A stretch of DNA of 64,000 bases from Helicobacter pylori (GTDB lineage: Bacteria > Campylobacterota > Campylobacteria > Campylobacterales > Helicobacteraceae). Every line of letters starts with the position of its first letter. Position 1 is the first letter of the stretch. Below the pieces are notes generated by a model, which worked only from the letters and a program-made list of their open reading frames with translations, did no database searches and was not told the origin of the DNA. This document shows, piece after piece, positions 32,408 through 42,642 of this stretch. Where the stretch lies: contig NZ_CP011487.1 of the NCBI RefSeq assembly GCF_001653475.1, forward strand, positions 1,240,001 through 1,304,000, written 5' to 3'. A program made the position numbers and the translations under genes.

Positions 32408-32419
32408 GGGGGGGGGGGG
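32408..32419. repeat. Homopolymer G12, phase-variation tract of mod1
   Basis: Twelve G inside the coding region. Eleven (or fourteen) would be in frame. Long G tracts in mod genes are known slippage switches in H. pylori. Confidence 0.95.
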
Positions 32420-32936
32420 TGATAACTTTGCAAATTGCTTGGTAGTAAAAAGAGGAACTAAAAGCTTAAATTCACAATTTAACCAAGTCAAATCGCTAAA
32501 TGTAGCTTTTGAGTATATTCTAGTTTATAAAAAGAGTGATAATTTTTATTATGTTAATCCATATGTTAAAGATGCTAACGAAAAACAAAAAGAAGGTATT
32601 TGGGCAGGTTTATACTCTAATATGGATAGACCTACTATGCGTTATGAAATAGATGGAGTTAATATTGCAAAAGGTCAATGGAAATGGAGCAAAGAAAAAG
32701 GGTTGAAAGCATTGCAAAATTACAAAGACTTTTTAAATTCTAATTTTGATAATTTAAAAAAGTATTATGAGTATCATAAATCACTTGGCAATGAACTAGA
32801 TTTTGTAAGAAAAAATAACCATAACACTATAGAATATTGGGTTAAACCGAGAGAAAAATTAATGGTAGATACCAATTTTATGGACTTACATACAAGCGGA
32901 ACAAGTGAAATAAAAGCTATTTTTGAAAACGAAGTG

Positions 32937-33059
32937 ATTTTTAATAACCCCAAACCCGAAGCCCTAATTTCAAGAATTTTAGAAATCTCTACCCAAGAAA
33001 ACGATCTCGTGTTAGACTTTTTTGCTGGGAGCGGGACGACTTGCGCGGTGGCGCACAAA
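32937..33059. repeat. 123-bp segment shared with mod2, inverted (copy in mod1)
   Basis: Matches the reverse complement of 47671-47793 with about five mismatches. It encodes the PEALISRILEIS and AdoMet-motif region of both methylases, just after the variable recognition domain. Confidence 0.9.
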
Positions 33060-33489
33060 CTCAACAGGAAGTATATCGGTATTGAAATGGGGGAGCATTT
33101 TGACAGCGTGATTGTGCCGCGCATCAAAAAAGTCATAGGCGGTTTTAAAAGCGGTGTGGCTAAAGAATTTAATGGAGGTGGGGTGGTGAAAGTTTATGCG
33201 TTGGAAAAGCTATGAAGAGATTTTGAGAAAAATCAAGTATGAAGACAATGACAAACCCTTAGCTTATGATGAACAATACAGCGATTTAGTGGAACGCGCA
33301 AACGAATCTTACACGCTCAATTTAAATGCGCTAGAAAAAATGGGCGTGGATATTAAAGAGACTTTAGAAAATTTATGGGGGGTTGGAGTGGAGTTTTTTA
33401 ATGAAAAGGTGGTGAAATTTAAAGGGAACGATAAAGAAGTAGCGATCTTAAAAGCCTTAAAAGAAGCGCTCAGTTGGTAAGGAAGAATA

Positions 33490-36399
33490 ATGGCAAAGAA
33501 AAAACAACAAGATTTAAGGGGTAATGAAATTTTTGTCGCTCAAAAACTCGCTGAAGATGAATTCAACACTAATAAGATTAACGAGCCGTTAGAAAGGTTA
33601 GACTTTAAAAGCTTTGATAGTAATAAAGAGCTTTTAGATTACCAACAGCAAGCTTTAATCAACGCTTTTAGAATGCTTGTCGCTTATTTTAAAGATTTTA
33701 AAGAAAACAAAAAAGAATTTTACGCGTTTTATCAAGAGTGTTATTCATTCGCTAATTGCGATTTCACTGACAAAAAACCCAATCCTTTGTTAAAGGGTTA
33801 TTTTAAGGTAGAAAATCATCGCGTGAGTTTTGAAAATTTTATCAACCGCTTAGCCTTTTACATGGCCACAGGGAGCGGTAAAACGATTGTCATTATCAAA
33901 CTTGTAGAACTTTTAAGCGTGGCTATGGGAATGGATTTAATCCCTAAGAAAAATATCATGTTTTTTAGCGCGAATGAAAATTTGATCAAGCAATTTGAAA
34001 AAGAAATTGAAAAATACAACCGGGGTAAGGACTTTTCCAAGCAAATTGATTTCAAAAACCTTAAAAGCATTACCCATAAAGATTTCCATCGTGCTCCAAA
34101 AGGTTTTTTTGAAAAAATCGCTCTTTTTTACTACCGCGCGGATTTGATGAGCGATGAAGAAAGCAAGGAAAACCTTTTGAATTATAAGGATTATTGGGAT
34201 AATGGGGAAAACTATGTGATTTTAGATGAAGCGCATAAGGGGAACAAGTCTGAGAGCAAAAGACAGGCTATTTTTAGTCTGCTGTCTTTAAAAGGGTTTT
34301 TATTCAATTTCAGTGCCACTTTCACCGAAGAAAGCGATCTCATCACTTCGGTGTATAATTTAAGCGTGGGCGAGTGGGTGAAGCTTGGCTATGGTAAAGA
34401 GTCTGTTTTATTGGAGAAGAACAATTTAAACGCTTTTAAAACATTAAAAGATTTAAACGACAGGGAAAAAGAAATCGCTCTTTTAAAAGCGTTATTGCTT
34501 TTAGGCATGCAAAAACGCTATAAAATAGAAGGCTATTTTCATGACCCTTTAATGCTCGTGTTCACGCATTCTGTGAATGTTCAAAACAGCGATGCGGAAA
34601 TCTTTTTTAAAACTTTAGCGCGCGTGATTGAAAATGACGATGGAAGCGATTTTATAAAGGCTAAAGAAGATTTATTAGAGGAATTAAAAGATCCGGAATT
34701 TCTTTTTAGCGATGACAAAGATAAAGACTATAAGGTTCAGGTTTTTAAAGAGAGTTTAAGAAATATGGATTTTAAAGGCTTAAAAGAAGAAGTTTTTTAT
34801 GCCAGCAACGGGCATATTGAAGTAATTATTAACCCTAAAAACAACCAAGAAATCGCTTTCAAGCTCAACACAAGCGATAAAGTCTTTTGCTTGATTAGAA
34901 TAGGCGATATTACCGAATGGATCCATGAAAAATTAAAGAGCGTGAAGGTGGTGAGCAAGAATTTGAGCTTTAAAGAAGAGAGCTATTTCAGCCAAATTGA
35001 TAAAAGCAGTATCAATATCTTAGTGGGGTCTCGCACTTTTGAAACCGGGTGGGATAGCACAAGGCCTAGCGTGATTTTATTCCTCAATATAGGGCTTTAT
35101 GATGACGCTAAAAAGCTGGTGAAACAATCTTTTGGCAGGGGCGTAAGGATTGAAAGCGTCAAAAACCAACGCCAGAGGTTAGCGTATTTAGAGATCGATC
35201 ATTCCATTAAAAAAGCCTTAAAACCAAACGCTGCAATGCTAGAAACGCTTTTCGTGATACCCACTAATTCTGCAAGCCTTAAAGCGATTTTAAAGATCCA
35301 AAAAGAGAGCGAAAATAGGGGTGAGGATAGAGGTTCTTGGCGTGAAATCAAATTAGAAAAAACGCTCATGGAACACGCATTATTCGTGCCTTGCTACAAA
35401 AAAGAACAAACAAGCGCTCTTAAACTTCCTGAGAGTGCTTCGTTTAAAATGAGCAAAGAAAATTTTAAGGATTTAAAAGAGTATTTTAATTTGATGAGCG
35501 AAAAGCATTTTATTTTAAAGCATGAAATTTATGACCCTAAAGATTACAAGCAGTTAAAAGAAATGATACAAAAAGCACATTTTAAAAAGGTATCAAATTG
35601 GCATTATAAAGATTTAGATTACATGATTTCTGAAATTAAAGGCAAGCTATACCCCAATCAAAAAGTGCCTAGAGATGAGTTTAACACCCTAGATAGTGAG
35701 AAAATCGTGCACTTTAAAAGGATCAAAGTTAAAGCGGGCAAAAAAGAAGCGTTGATTAAAACCATCCAAGAAGTGAAAGAGTATGCGCCTTTGGATAGAG
35801 AAACTCTAAAAGAAAAAATCGCACAAGGCGAGATCGATCCTTATGATACAGAAAAACACAAACAGGACAAAACCTTTAAAGTTGATGATGCAGAGCTGTT
35901 AAAACTCAAAGAGCATTACTACACCCCTTTAATTAAAGCTAAAAACTGCGATTGGCTTAAGCATGTGGTTAAAGTAGAAAGTGAAATTGATTTTTTAAAA
36001 GAACTACAACAAGAAGCTATAGAAACGCTGCGAGAAAAATATGATTTTTGGGCGTTCAGCAAGATTGATGAGAGCTTAGACAATTTGTTTATCCCTTATA
36101 TAGGAGAACACATTATAGAAAGGCGCTTTTTCCCTGATTTTATCTTTTGGCTCCAAAAAGGCGACACGCAAATCATTTGTTTCATTGATCCTAAAGGGAC
36201 CAAACACACTGAATACGAACGCAAAGCAGATGCGTATAAAAACCTTTTTAAAGATAGGGTTTTTAACTCTAAAGACAATCCCCATTTCAAAATCAAAGTG
36301 GTTTTAAAATTTTATGGAAATAAGGATGATGTGGGGGAGAACTATAGAGATTATTGGATTAAAAAAGATAAATTAAAAGATTTTTTTCTAACCTTATAG
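33490..36399 (+). CDS. res: Type III restriction subunit Res
   Basis: This 969-residue ATP-dependent restriction subunit has a superfamily 2 helicase with Walker A MATGSGKTIVI near residue 120, VILDEAHKGN near 245 and a motif VI region GRGVRIESV near 550. A C-terminal PD-(D/E)XK nuclease follows: FFPDFIFW and CFIDPKGTKH near residues 880-905. Res needs Mod for site recognition, so with mod1 off it should be idle and harmless. The start follows AAGGAAG, ten bases after the mod1 stop. The frame is fully open, in contrast to mod1. It converges on mreC. Confidence 0.93.
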   Translation: MAKKKQQDLRGNEIFVAQKLAEDEFNTNKINEPLERLDFKSFDSNKELLDYQQQALINAFRMLVAYFKDFKENKKEFYAFYQECYSFANCDFTDKKPNPLLKGYFKVENHRVSFENFINRLAFYMATGSGKTIVIIKLVELLSVAMGMDLIPKKNIMFFSANENLIKQFEKEIEKYNRGKDFSKQIDFKNLKSITHKDFHRAPKGFFEKIALFYYRADLMSDEESKENLLNYKDYWDNGENYVILDEAHKGNKSESKRQAIFSLLSLKGFLFNFSATFTEESDLITSVYNLSVGEWVKLGYGKESVLLEKNNLNAFKTLKDLNDREKEIALLKALLLLGMQKRYKIEGYFHDPLMLVFTHSVNVQNSDAEIFFKTLARVIENDDGSDFIKAKEDLLEELKDPEFLFSDDKDKDYKVQVFKESLRNMDFKGLKEEVFYASNGHIEVIINPKNNQEIAFKLNTSDKVFCLIRIGDITEWIHEKLKSVKVVSKNLSFKEESYFSQIDKSSINILVGSRTFETGWDSTRPSVILFLNIGLYDDAKKLVKQSFGRGVRIESVKNQRQRLAYLEIDHSIKKALKPNAAMLETLFVIPTNSASLKAILKIQKESENRGEDRGSWREIKLEKTLMEHALFVPCYKKEQTSALKLPESASFKMSKENFKDLKEYFNLMSEKHFILKHEIYDPKDYKQLKEMIQKAHFKKVSNWHYKDLDYMISEIKGKLYPNQKVPRDEFNTLDSEKIVHFKRIKVKAGKKEALIKTIQEVKEYAPLDRETLKEKIAQGEIDPYDTEKHKQDKTFKVDDAELLKLKEHYYTPLIKAKNCDWLKHVVKVESEIDFLKELQQEAIETLREKYDFWAFSKIDESLDNLFIPYIGEHIIERRFFPDFIFWLQKGDTQIICFIDPKGTKHTEYERKADAYKNLFKDRVFNSKDNPHFKIKVVLKFYGNKDDVGENYRDYWIKKDKLKDFFLTL

Positions 36400-36455
36400 C
36401 CTAAATTGATTGAAAGGGGTTAAAAGATCCGCTTGAATTAGCCTTGAATGTAACG

Positions 36456-37202
36456 CTAGTTTTTCACATCGCTTAAAAACACATGCCTTAAAAGTTTGGC
36501 GTCGCTTAAAAAAGCGTTTTTCAACACCGCACTTTTATAAGTGTAATGATCTTCAATACTTGAAACTTCGCCCACAAACACCCCCGCTCCAAAAATCCCG
36601 TCTAGCCCGCTCGTTAGCACTTGATCGCCTATGTTGATTTCAGCGTTAGGGACAATAAAATCCACGACTAATTCTTGCTTGAAATTAGATCCTATAAAGC
36701 CTAACACTTGATTTTTGCCTATCATCACGCTATAAGCGCACCGCTTGTGAGCGTTCAAAAACCCGTTCAAGCGCCCTTTTTCTAGCACGGCAATGCCTAT
36801 GGCTTGATTGTGAGAGACAAGGCCATAAATCTTATTTTCTTCTAAATTCATGATAGGGTTGAGAGAAACGCTGTGCGTGTCTTCTAAACTGATGAATGAA
36901 GTCATAAAAGTGGGGGTATAGATCATTTTTGGCTTTTCTAAAGGATAAACGCTGTTCAAACGCTCTTTCAAATCAGCGTTTTCTAGTTTTAAAGCTTCTA
37001 AAATCAAGCGTTCTTTTTGAAATTCCTTAATGTTTTTGGCTTGAAAAAAATACGCTTGAATGTTGTCCAATAAGCTGTTTTTAGCGCCCATCAAGGCATT
37101 TTTAATCCTGTCGCTGATATAAGAAGAACTGCCCTTAAAATCTAAAAAATAAAAAATAAGAAAAATCCCTAAAAGCCAAAGGAATTTAAAATAAAAACGC
37201 AT
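36456..37202 (-). CDS. mreC: Rod-shape determining protein MreC
   Basis: This 248-residue bitopic inner-membrane protein has an N-terminal membrane helix (about 5-22), then a coiled coil (60-90) and a periplasmic beta-rich part with QVLTSGLDGIFGAGVFVG near residues 190-210, typical of MreC. It scaffolds cell-wall synthesis with MreB. It lies 3 bp after mreB and ends the fabZ-lpxA-clpX-mreB-mreC run. No mreD follows; type III Res converges instead. Confidence 0.93.
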   Translation of the reverse strand: MRFYFKFLWLLGIFLIFYFLDFKGSSSYISDRIKNALMGAKNSLLDNIQAYFFQAKNIKEFQKERLILEALKLENADLKERLNSVYPLEKPKMIYTPTFMTSFISLEDTHSVSLNPIMNLEENKIYGLVSHNQAIGIAVLEKGRLNGFLNAHKRCAYSVMIGKNQVLGFIGSNFKQELVVDFIVPNAEINIGDQVLTSGLDGIFGAGVFVGEVSSIEDHYTYKSAVLKNAFLSDAKLLRHVFLSDVKN

Positions 37203-37205
37203 GCA

Positions 37206-38249
37206 TTATTCACTAAAACCCACACGGCTGAGTAAATCCAAATCCTGTATGGCTTCTCCTGTGCCTTTGGCTACGGCCAATAAAGGCTCATCGCCCACAT
37301 ACACAGGGAGTTTAACCATATCACTTAAATACTTGTCTAAGCCCTTAATCAAAGCCCCACCGCCGGTAAGCACCACGCCATTTTGCACAATGTCTCTAGC
37401 CAAATCCGGCTTCACTTCTTCAAGCACGCTCCTTAAAGCGCTAGAGATTTCTCTCACCTGATCTTTAATTGCTTCAAACACATCATCAGAGCTCAATTCA
37501 ATCGTGTGCAATAGCCCGCTCACTTGATCCCTCCCTGACACTTCCATCGTGAGAGGCGGATCCAATTTGATCGCGCAACCGATTTCAATTTTAATCTCTT
37601 CGCCGGTGCGTTCCCCTATCAACAGATTGAATTTCTTGCGGATATATTCCACGATGCTTTGATCCAATTTATCCCCGGCCACTCTAATGCTTTTAGAAAT
37701 GACTAATCCCCCAAGACTGATCACGCCAATTTCAGTCGTGCCGCCGCCAATATCCACGATCAAACTCCCTTGAGGCTCTTTCACCGGCAAGCCTGCTCCA
37801 ATCGCGGCTGCCATAGGCTCTTCAATCAAAAAGACTTCTCTAGCCCCAGCGCTTAAAGCGCTCTCTTTAACCGCATTCCTTTCCACGCTTGTCAATCCAT
37901 AAGGCACGCACACCATGATGCGCGGGCGAATCCATGTCTTTCGTTTGTGCGCTTTTTCAATAAAGTAACGAATCATTTTAGCGGTAATGTCATAATCGGC
38001 AATCACGCCATCTTTCATGGGGCGAATCGCTCTGATGCTGTTAGGGGTTTTACCTAGCATTTCTTTAGCCTCACTCCCCACTGCCAAAATATCATAAGCT
38101 TTAGAATCAAACAACCCCATGCGCACCGCCACAATAGAAGGCTCATTGATAATAATGCCCTGCCCTTTGACCAACACAATCGTGTTAGCCGTGCCTAAAT
38201 CTATGGCAATATCATGCGAAAACAAACCGATTAATTTGCTAAAAATCAT
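37206..38249 (-). CDS. mreB: Rod-shape determining protein MreB
   Basis: This 347-residue actin homologue has the phosphate-1 motif IDLGTANTIV near residue 18, phosphate-2 IVDIGGGTTEIGV near 165 and the adenosine motif LTGGGALIKGLDKYL near 290. It polymerises under the inner membrane. It lies 42 bp after clpX and 3 bp before mreC. Sequence and length are typical. Confidence 0.97.
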   Translation of the reverse strand: MIFSKLIGLFSHDIAIDLGTANTIVLVKGQGIIINEPSIVAVRMGLFDSKAYDILAVGSEAKEMLGKTPNSIRAIRPMKDGVIADYDITAKMIRYFIEKAHKRKTWIRPRIMVCVPYGLTSVERNAVKESALSAGAREVFLIEEPMAAAIGAGLPVKEPQGSLIVDIGGGTTEIGVISLGGLVISKSIRVAGDKLDQSIVEYIRKKFNLLIGERTGEEIKIEIGCAIKLDPPLTMEVSGRDQVSGLLHTIELSSDDVFEAIKDQVREISSALRSVLEEVKPDLARDIVQNGVVLTGGGALIKGLDKYLSDMVKLPVYVGDEPLLAVAKGTGEAIQDLDLLSRVGFSE

Positions 38250-38291
38250 GCCCTTTCTAATCCTTTATCATTAAATTTATAAGCGTATTTT

Positions 38292-39638
38292 TTAAGGAAG
38301 CATTTTAGAATGCGTTTTAGCAATGATCAAAGGTTCAGCTTGTTTTAAAACACAATCTTTGGTGATACGCACTTCCGATCCTTTAAGCTTGGGTAAATCA
38401 AACATAATATCCAAACAAAAATCTTCAATGATCGCCCTCAAGCCCCTAGCCCCAGTTTTTCGCTCTAAAGCGAGTCTAGCGATTTCTTTAATCGCTTCTT
38501 CTTCAAACACTAAATCCACCTCATCCATTTTGAAAAGTTGCTGGTATTGCTTAATTAGGGCGTTTTTAGGTTTTTGTAAAATATCCACCATCGCTTCCAA
38601 ACTGATACTATCTAGCGTGCTTAAAACCGGCAAACGGCCGATAAGCTCAGGGATAAGCCCATAAGTAACCAAGTCATGGGTTTGGACTAAATGCAAGATC
38701 GCTTCTTGCTCTTTTTTGCTCATCTTTTCTTGAGTGAAACCCAACACATTTTGCGTGGTGCGTTTTTTAATGATTTCCGCTAACCCGTCAAACGCTCCGG
38801 CACAAATGAATAAAATATCGCTCGTGTCAATTTGAATGAAATTGCCCTCAGGGTGCTTTCTGCCGCCTTTGGGGGGGATATTCACTAAAGAGCCTTCAAC
38901 GATTTTCAACAACGCTTGCTGAACGCCCTCGCCAGAAACATCTCTAGTGATAGAGCGGTTTTCTGACAAACGGCTGATTTTATCGATCTCATCAATAAAC
39001 ACAATGCCTTTTTGGGCTTTTTGAACATTCCAATCGCTCGCTTGCAACAATCTTGTAAGGATATTTTCCACATCTTCGCCCACATAACCCGCTTCAGTCA
39101 AGCTGGTCGCATCGCTAATAGCGATAGGAATATCCAAATGCTTGGCTAGAGTTTGCGCCATTAAAGTTTTGCCCGATCCTGTAGGGCCGATCAATAAAAT
39201 ATTAGACTTGCTCAACTCCACTTCTTCTAAATGCTCTAACTCTAAATCGCTGTCTTGGTTGTCTTGTTTTTTGAGTTTTTCTTTAAAAGATAAGCGTTTG
39301 TAATGGTTATACACGGCTACGGAAAAAACCTTTTTGGCCTGCTCTTGCCCTATCACATAATTATCTAAAACCGCCTTAAGCTCTTTAGGGGCTGGAATGT
39401 GAGAGAGCAAAAACTCTTCTTCATGAGCGCTTGATTCCATTCTTCTCAATCGATCTCTTTTGAGCGCGAATAAAGAATCCATTCTGTCGTATTTGTGCAA
39501 TTCCCCATGCATCACATCTATACAATATTCGCACACGCACACATCTTTATTGAGATTGCTCGCAAAAATAATGCGGCGTTTTTTGGGATCTCTTGATTCT
39601 GGTTTTTTGCAAAAACTGCAATAAAGCGTTTCGTTCAT
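38292..39638 (-). CDS. clpX: ClpX, ATPase subunit of the Clp protease
   Basis: This 448-residue AAA+ unfoldase has an N-terminal zinc-binding domain: CSFCKKPE and later CEYCIDVM supply four Cys. Walker A is [14 protein letters not shown] near residue 150 and Walker B is [11 protein letters not shown] near 215. Further blocks are [10 protein letters not shown] and the sensor-2 RKTGARGLR near 395. It feeds proteins to ClpP. It lies one base after lpxA. Longer than E. coli ClpX by about 25 residues because of inserts around residues 110-140. Confidence 0.96.
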   Translation of the reverse strand: MNETLYCSFCKKPESRDPKKRRIIFASNLNKDVCVCEYCIDVMHGELHKYDRMDSLFALKRDRLRRMESSAHEEEFLLSHIPAPKELKAVLDNYVIGQEQAKKVFSVAVYNHYKRLSFKEKLKKQDNQDSDLELEHLEEVELSKSNILLIGPTGSGKTLMAQTLAKHLDIPIAISDATSLTEAGYVGEDVENILTRLLQASDWNVQKAQKGIVFIDEIDKISRLSENRSITRDVSGEGVQQALLKIVEGSLVNIPPKGGRKHPEGNFIQIDTSDILFICAGAFDGLAEIIKKRTTQNVLGFTQEKMSKKEQEAILHLVQTHDLVTYGLIPELIGRLPVLSTLDSISLEAMVDILQKPKNALIKQYQQLFKMDEVDLVFEEEAIKEIARLALERKTGARGLRAIIEDFCLDIMFDLPKLKGSEVRITKDCVLKQAEPLIIAKTHSKMLP

Positions 39639-39639
39639 G

Positions 39640-40452
39640 TTATTCCTCTTGTTTTTCTTCGCTAGAATATTCGCTTGACTTATACGCCACGCCCCTAGAA
39701 CTCTCTAAAATAAAAGAGCAAATCTCTTTTACAAAAGGGTTATTGGCATGCTCTTCTAACTCTAATTTAGCGCTCTCTCGCAAGGAGGAGACAGGGCGGA
39801 ACAACCTCTTATAAAGTGCATGGATGAAATCAATATCCTTGCTCTCTAGCAATTGGCGCATCCTGTGGCGGTTTAACCCCCTAATAAAAGCGCGATTGCC
39901 CTCTACGGTGCAATAAGGCGGCACATCTTTGCCTAAAGCGCTCTTACCGGCTATCATGCACCCTTTAGCGATACGCACAAACTGATGGATCGCTGTAAGA
40001 CCGCCAATATTGACATAATCGCCTATTTCAATATGCCCTGCTAAAGTTACGCCATTAGCTAAAATGCAATGACTGCCAATCACGCAATCATGAGCGACAT
40101 GCACATAAGCCATGAGCAGGTTTTTATCCCTAATAATGGTTTTTTTAATCCCCCCTTCCGTGCCGGGATTTATCATGCAAAATTCCCGAATAAGGTTGTC
40201 TTCTCCAACAATCAGTTCGCTGTATTCGCCCTTGTATTTTAAATCTTGAGGCTGTGTGCCTAGCACGGCAAAAGGAAAAATTTCGGTGTTTTTTCCAATG
40301 AAAGTATGCCCTTGTAAGGTTACATTGTTATGGAGTTTCACGCCATCATTGAGCTTGATATGATCCCCAATAACGCAAAATTCCCCAATCTCTACGCCCT
40401 TGCCAATCTCTGCTTTAGGAGAGATAATGGCTGTTTTTGCAATTTTACTCAT
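39640..40452 (-). CDS. lpxA: UDP-N-acetylglucosamine O-acyltransferase
   Basis: LpxA performs the first step of lipid A synthesis, acylating UDP-GlcNAc in the cytosol. The 270-residue protein is a left-handed beta helix with hexapeptide repeats (about 5-185), the catalytic His in HVAHDCVIG near residue 119, the [13 protein letters not shown] block, and a C-terminal helical domain. It lies between fabZ (2 bp) and clpX (1 bp). fabZ and lpxA are commonly paired because both draw on the hydroxyacyl-ACP pool. Confidence 0.96.
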   Translation of the reverse strand: MSKIAKTAIISPKAEIGKGVEIGEFCVIGDHIKLNDGVKLHNNVTLQGHTFIGKNTEIFPFAVLGTQPQDLKYKGEYSELIVGEDNLIREFCMINPGTEGGIKKTIIRDKNLLMAYVHVAHDCVIGSHCILANGVTLAGHIEIGDYVNIGGLTAIHQFVRIAKGCMIAGKSALGKDVPPYCTVEGNRAFIRGLNRHRMRQLLESKDIDFIHALYKRLFRPVSSLRESAKLELEEHANNPFVKEICSFILESSRGVAYKSSEYSSEEKQEE

Positions 40453-40454
40453 TT

Positions 40455-40934
40455 TTAATCTCTCTCTGCGATCATGGCTTTCAATTCGGCTTCAGCGGCC
40501 ACTTTGCCATCCACTTGAGCCGTGCCACCCACTTGCCAGATCATGCCTTTATGCTTTAAGACTTCTAAATGGTATTCTAATCTGTCGCCTGGGGTTACAG
40601 GAATACGGAATTTAACCTTGTCAATCGTCATGAAATACACGATCTTTGTTTTGGCTATTTCAGGGTCAAACCCCCACAAGCTAGTGAAGGCTAAAAACCC
40701 TCCCGTTTGCGCCATGCCCTCTACGATCAAAACGCCCGGGAAAATGGGTTTATTGGGGAAATGCCCATTAAACACATCTTCATTAAAAGTGATATTCTTA
40801 TAAGCGACAATTTTTTTATTGGCTTCTAGATCCACTACTCTGTCTACCAATAGCATGGGATAGCGGTGAGGTAAAATCTGTAAGATATGCTCTATAAAAA
40901 ATTGAGATTGTAAGTTTTGACGGCTTGATTCCAT
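40455..40934 (-). CDS. fabZ: (3R)-hydroxyacyl-ACP dehydratase
   Basis: This 159-residue hot-dog fold enzyme of type II fatty acid synthesis has the catalytic His in NGHFPNKPIFPGV near residues 57-69 and the Glu in VEGMAQTGG near 71-79. IEHILQILPHRYPML precedes them. It heads the fabZ-lpxA-clpX-mreB-mreC run behind a clear -10 element at 41008-41013. Confidence 0.97.
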   Translation of the reverse strand: MESSRQNLQSQFFIEHILQILPHRYPMLLVDRVVDLEANKKIVAYKNITFNEDVFNGHFPNKPIFPGVLIVEGMAQTGGFLAFTSLWGFDPEIAKTKIVYFMTIDKVKFRIPVTPGDRLEYHLEVLKHKGMIWQVGGTAQVDGKVAAEAELKAMIAERD

Positions 40935-41007
40935 AAAAATAAACTCCTTGTTTTGGATTCAATTAAAGCGCTATTTTTAGCGTTGGTTATTCTAAAAAAT
41001 AACTGCT

Positions 41008-41013
41008 ATTATA
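41008..41013 (-). promoter_or_regulatory. -10 promoter of the fabZ-lpxA-clpX-mreB-mreC operon
   Basis: On the minus strand TTATGGTATAATAGC: a perfect TATAAT 74 bp upstream of the fabZ ATG. The following genes are packed with gaps of 1-42 bp, so this probably drives all five. Confidence 0.55.
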
Positions 41014-41127
41014 CCATAAGAAAACCGCTCGCTTGTATTTGCAAAAACACCAATGCGTTGTGCCATAAGCTTAAAGAAACGCTTTATTCAAACACCGCTT
41101 ATGCACCACTCATGCACCGCTCATGTG

Positions 41128-41529
41128 TCATTCATGCGTGTGGCTTAGAATATTCTCTCTTAAATGGTAGTGTGGGTATTTGTTAGAATCCAAAACCACT
41201 TGCCCCATGAGTTGCTTGTCCAAATTGAAAATTAAAGGGGCTAAATAATTCACGGTGGAACGCTCAATGGGGGTTTGAACGACCATGATATTAGCGACTA
41301 GAACGCTCTTTGCTCCCTCTAATTCTAAAAGGATCTTTAAGGGGGTAGGCACTTCAAATTCGTATTTTCTTAAAGCAAAGGGATTAACCAGCGTGAAAGA
41401 CACCACAAAATCATCTTCGGCACTATTCAAACGCAAAAAGATTTCATCAATCTTTTGCAAACGCATTTTATGAATAGTTTCAAACCCTAATATAGGCGCT
41501 TTCACATCAAAAATCATAGGCGATTGCAT
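41128..41529 (-). CDS. fliW: FliW-type flagellar assembly factor (second FliW of H. pylori)
   Basis: This 133-residue beta-rich protein matches Fli[12 protein letters not shown] at the start, [19 protein letters not shown] in the middle, and VANIMVV, then NYLAPLIFN near the end. FliW proteins bind flagellin and the CsrA regulator and link flagellin level to translation. H. pylori has two; this one lies next to fabZ and is usually called FliW2. It has its own TATAAT at 41619-41624 and is transcribed towards fabZ. Confidence 0.88.
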   Translation of the reverse strand: MQSPMIFDVKAPILGFETIHKMRLQKIDEIFLRLNSAEDDFVVSFTLVNPFALRKYEFEVPTPLKILLELEGAKSVLVANIMVVQTPIERSTVNYLAPLIFNLDKQLMGQVVLDSNKYPHYHLRENILSHTHE

Positions 41530-41618
41530 TCCCTTTAAAAAAGCACAAAATCTTCTCCTTAAAGAATAGAGACCGCCTTAAAACCAGCGCTCAATGATTT
41601 TTAAACTAAAAACTCTGT

Positions 41619-41624
41619 ATTATA
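41619..41624 (-). promoter_or_regulatory. -10 promoter of fliW
   Basis: TTTGATATAATAC on the minus strand, 90 bp upstream of the fliW ATG. Confidence 0.45.
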
Positions 41625-41737
41625 TCAAACAATTTTGGTAAAATCAATTTTTGCTAGTTTTTGGGTACAATCTCAATAACTCAAACCATGATGGAAGTTT
41701 TAACTAAATGATTATAAAATATAACAAGGAGTAAGAA

Positions 41738-41929
41738 ATGGGTAAAATAAAACCACAAATCAAGAAAAATAATCCTAGTAAATCTAATTACAGCAACGGG
41801 TGGAACATTTTTGGCACGGTGTGCTTGATTGGAGAAATAGTGTTTAAACTATTCGGTGGGAAGAAGGTGGGAAGAATAAGAAAGATAAGAAAAAATAACC
41901 ATGAGTTATTCAAAAATTTAATTTTATAA
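41738..41929 (+). CDS. Small basic hypothetical protein with one hydrophobic segment
   Basis: A 63-residue frame starts at an ATG behind a good ribosome site (AAGGAG, nine bases upstream). Upstream, TTGGGTACAAT at 41661-41671 could be its -10. The protein is Lys/Asn-rich at the start, has a short hydrophobic segment (NIFGTVCLIGEIVFKLF, about 24-40) and a basic tail. It ends 10 bp before bamD, so it may be co-transcribed with the essential outer-membrane assembly gene. I do not recognise it. Confidence 0.5.
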   Translation: MGKIKPQIKKNNPSKSNYSNGWNIFGTVCLIGEIVFKLFGGKKVGRIRKIRKNNHELFKNLIL

Positions 41930-41939
41930 GACAAGTGGC

Positions 41940-42602
41940 ATGCGTTTAAAACATTTTAAAACTTTCCTTTTTATCACAATAGCAATGATTGTTATAGGCA
42001 CCGGTTGTGCGAACAAAAAGAAAAAAAAAGACGAATACAACAAACCGGCGATCTTTTGGTATCAAGGGATTTTGAGAGAAATCCTTTTTGCTAATTTAGA
42101 AACAGCGGACAATTACTATTCTTCTTTACAAAGCGAACACATCAATTCCCCCCTTGTCCCAGAGGCCATGCTCGCTTTAGGGCAAGCGCACATGAAAAAG
42201 AAAGAGTATGTTTTAGCGTCTTTTTACTTTGATGAATACATCAAGCGCTTTGGGACGAAAGACAATGTGGATTATTTGACCTTTTTAAAATTGCAATCGC
42301 ATTATTACGCTTTTAAAAACCATTCTAAAGACCAGGAATTTATCTCTAATTCTATTGTGAGTTTAGGCGAATTTATAGAAAAATACCCTAACAGCCGTTA
42401 CCGCCCCTATGTAGAATACATGCAAATCAAATTCATTTTAGGGCAAAACGAGCTCAATCGCGCGATCGCAAATGTCTATAAAAAACGCCACAAGCCTGAG
42501 GGTGTGAAACGCTATTTAGAAAGAATAGATGAGACTTTAGAAAAAGAGACTAAACCCAAACCATCGCACATGCCTTGGTATGTGTTAATTTTTGATTGGT
42601 AG
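41940..42602 (+). CDS. bamD: BamD (ComL) outer-membrane assembly lipoprotein
   Basis: This 220-residue lipoprotein has a signal peptide ending in the lipobox IGTGC, so Cys near residue 23 is lipidated. The rest is TPR-like helical repeats (ALGQAHMKKKEYVLASFYFDE is one). BamD works with BamA to insert outer-membrane proteins; the older name ComL reflects a competence link. It lies 40 bp before lon. Confidence 0.92.
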   Translation: MRLKHFKTFLFITIAMIVIGTGCANKKKKKDEYNKPAIFWYQGILREILFANLETADNYYSSLQSEHINSPLVPEAMLALGQAHMKKKEYVLASFYFDEYIKRFGTKDNVDYLTFLKLQSHYYAFKNHSKDQEFISNSIVSLGEFIEKYPNSRYRPYVEYMQIKFILGQNELNRAIANVYKKRHKPEGVKRYLERIDETLEKETKPKPSHMPWYVLIFDW

Positions 42603-42642
42603 GATATTTCAAACCATGCAAATTATAACAGAGAGATGAAAA

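Larger units (their letters stand above)
30998..33480 (+). pseudogene. mod: Type III DNA methyltransferase mod, off: G12 tract plus a second frameshift
   Basis: Modification subunit of type III R-M system 1. ATG 30998 follows AAGGAG. The N-terminal part contains motif IV DPPYNTQNNEF near residue 410. The frame ends at 32422 directly after a G12 tract (32408-32419); G11 would read on through NCLVVKRG, the target-recognition region and the AdoMet motif DFFAGSGTTCAVAH. A second break occurs near 33206-33209: GAAAAGC stops the frame, whereas GAAAGC would give VYALESYEE and continue to 33480. The total is two bases over 827 codons. The 32430-32930 segment is noticeably AT-richer, as expected for an exchanged recognition domain. 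One slippage event cannot restore the full protein. Confidence 0.88.

Noticed and set aside
33490-36399. Res1 as an orphan helicase defence gene unrelated to mod1
   Set aside because: It follows mod1 by ten bases and has the standard type III Res domain order.
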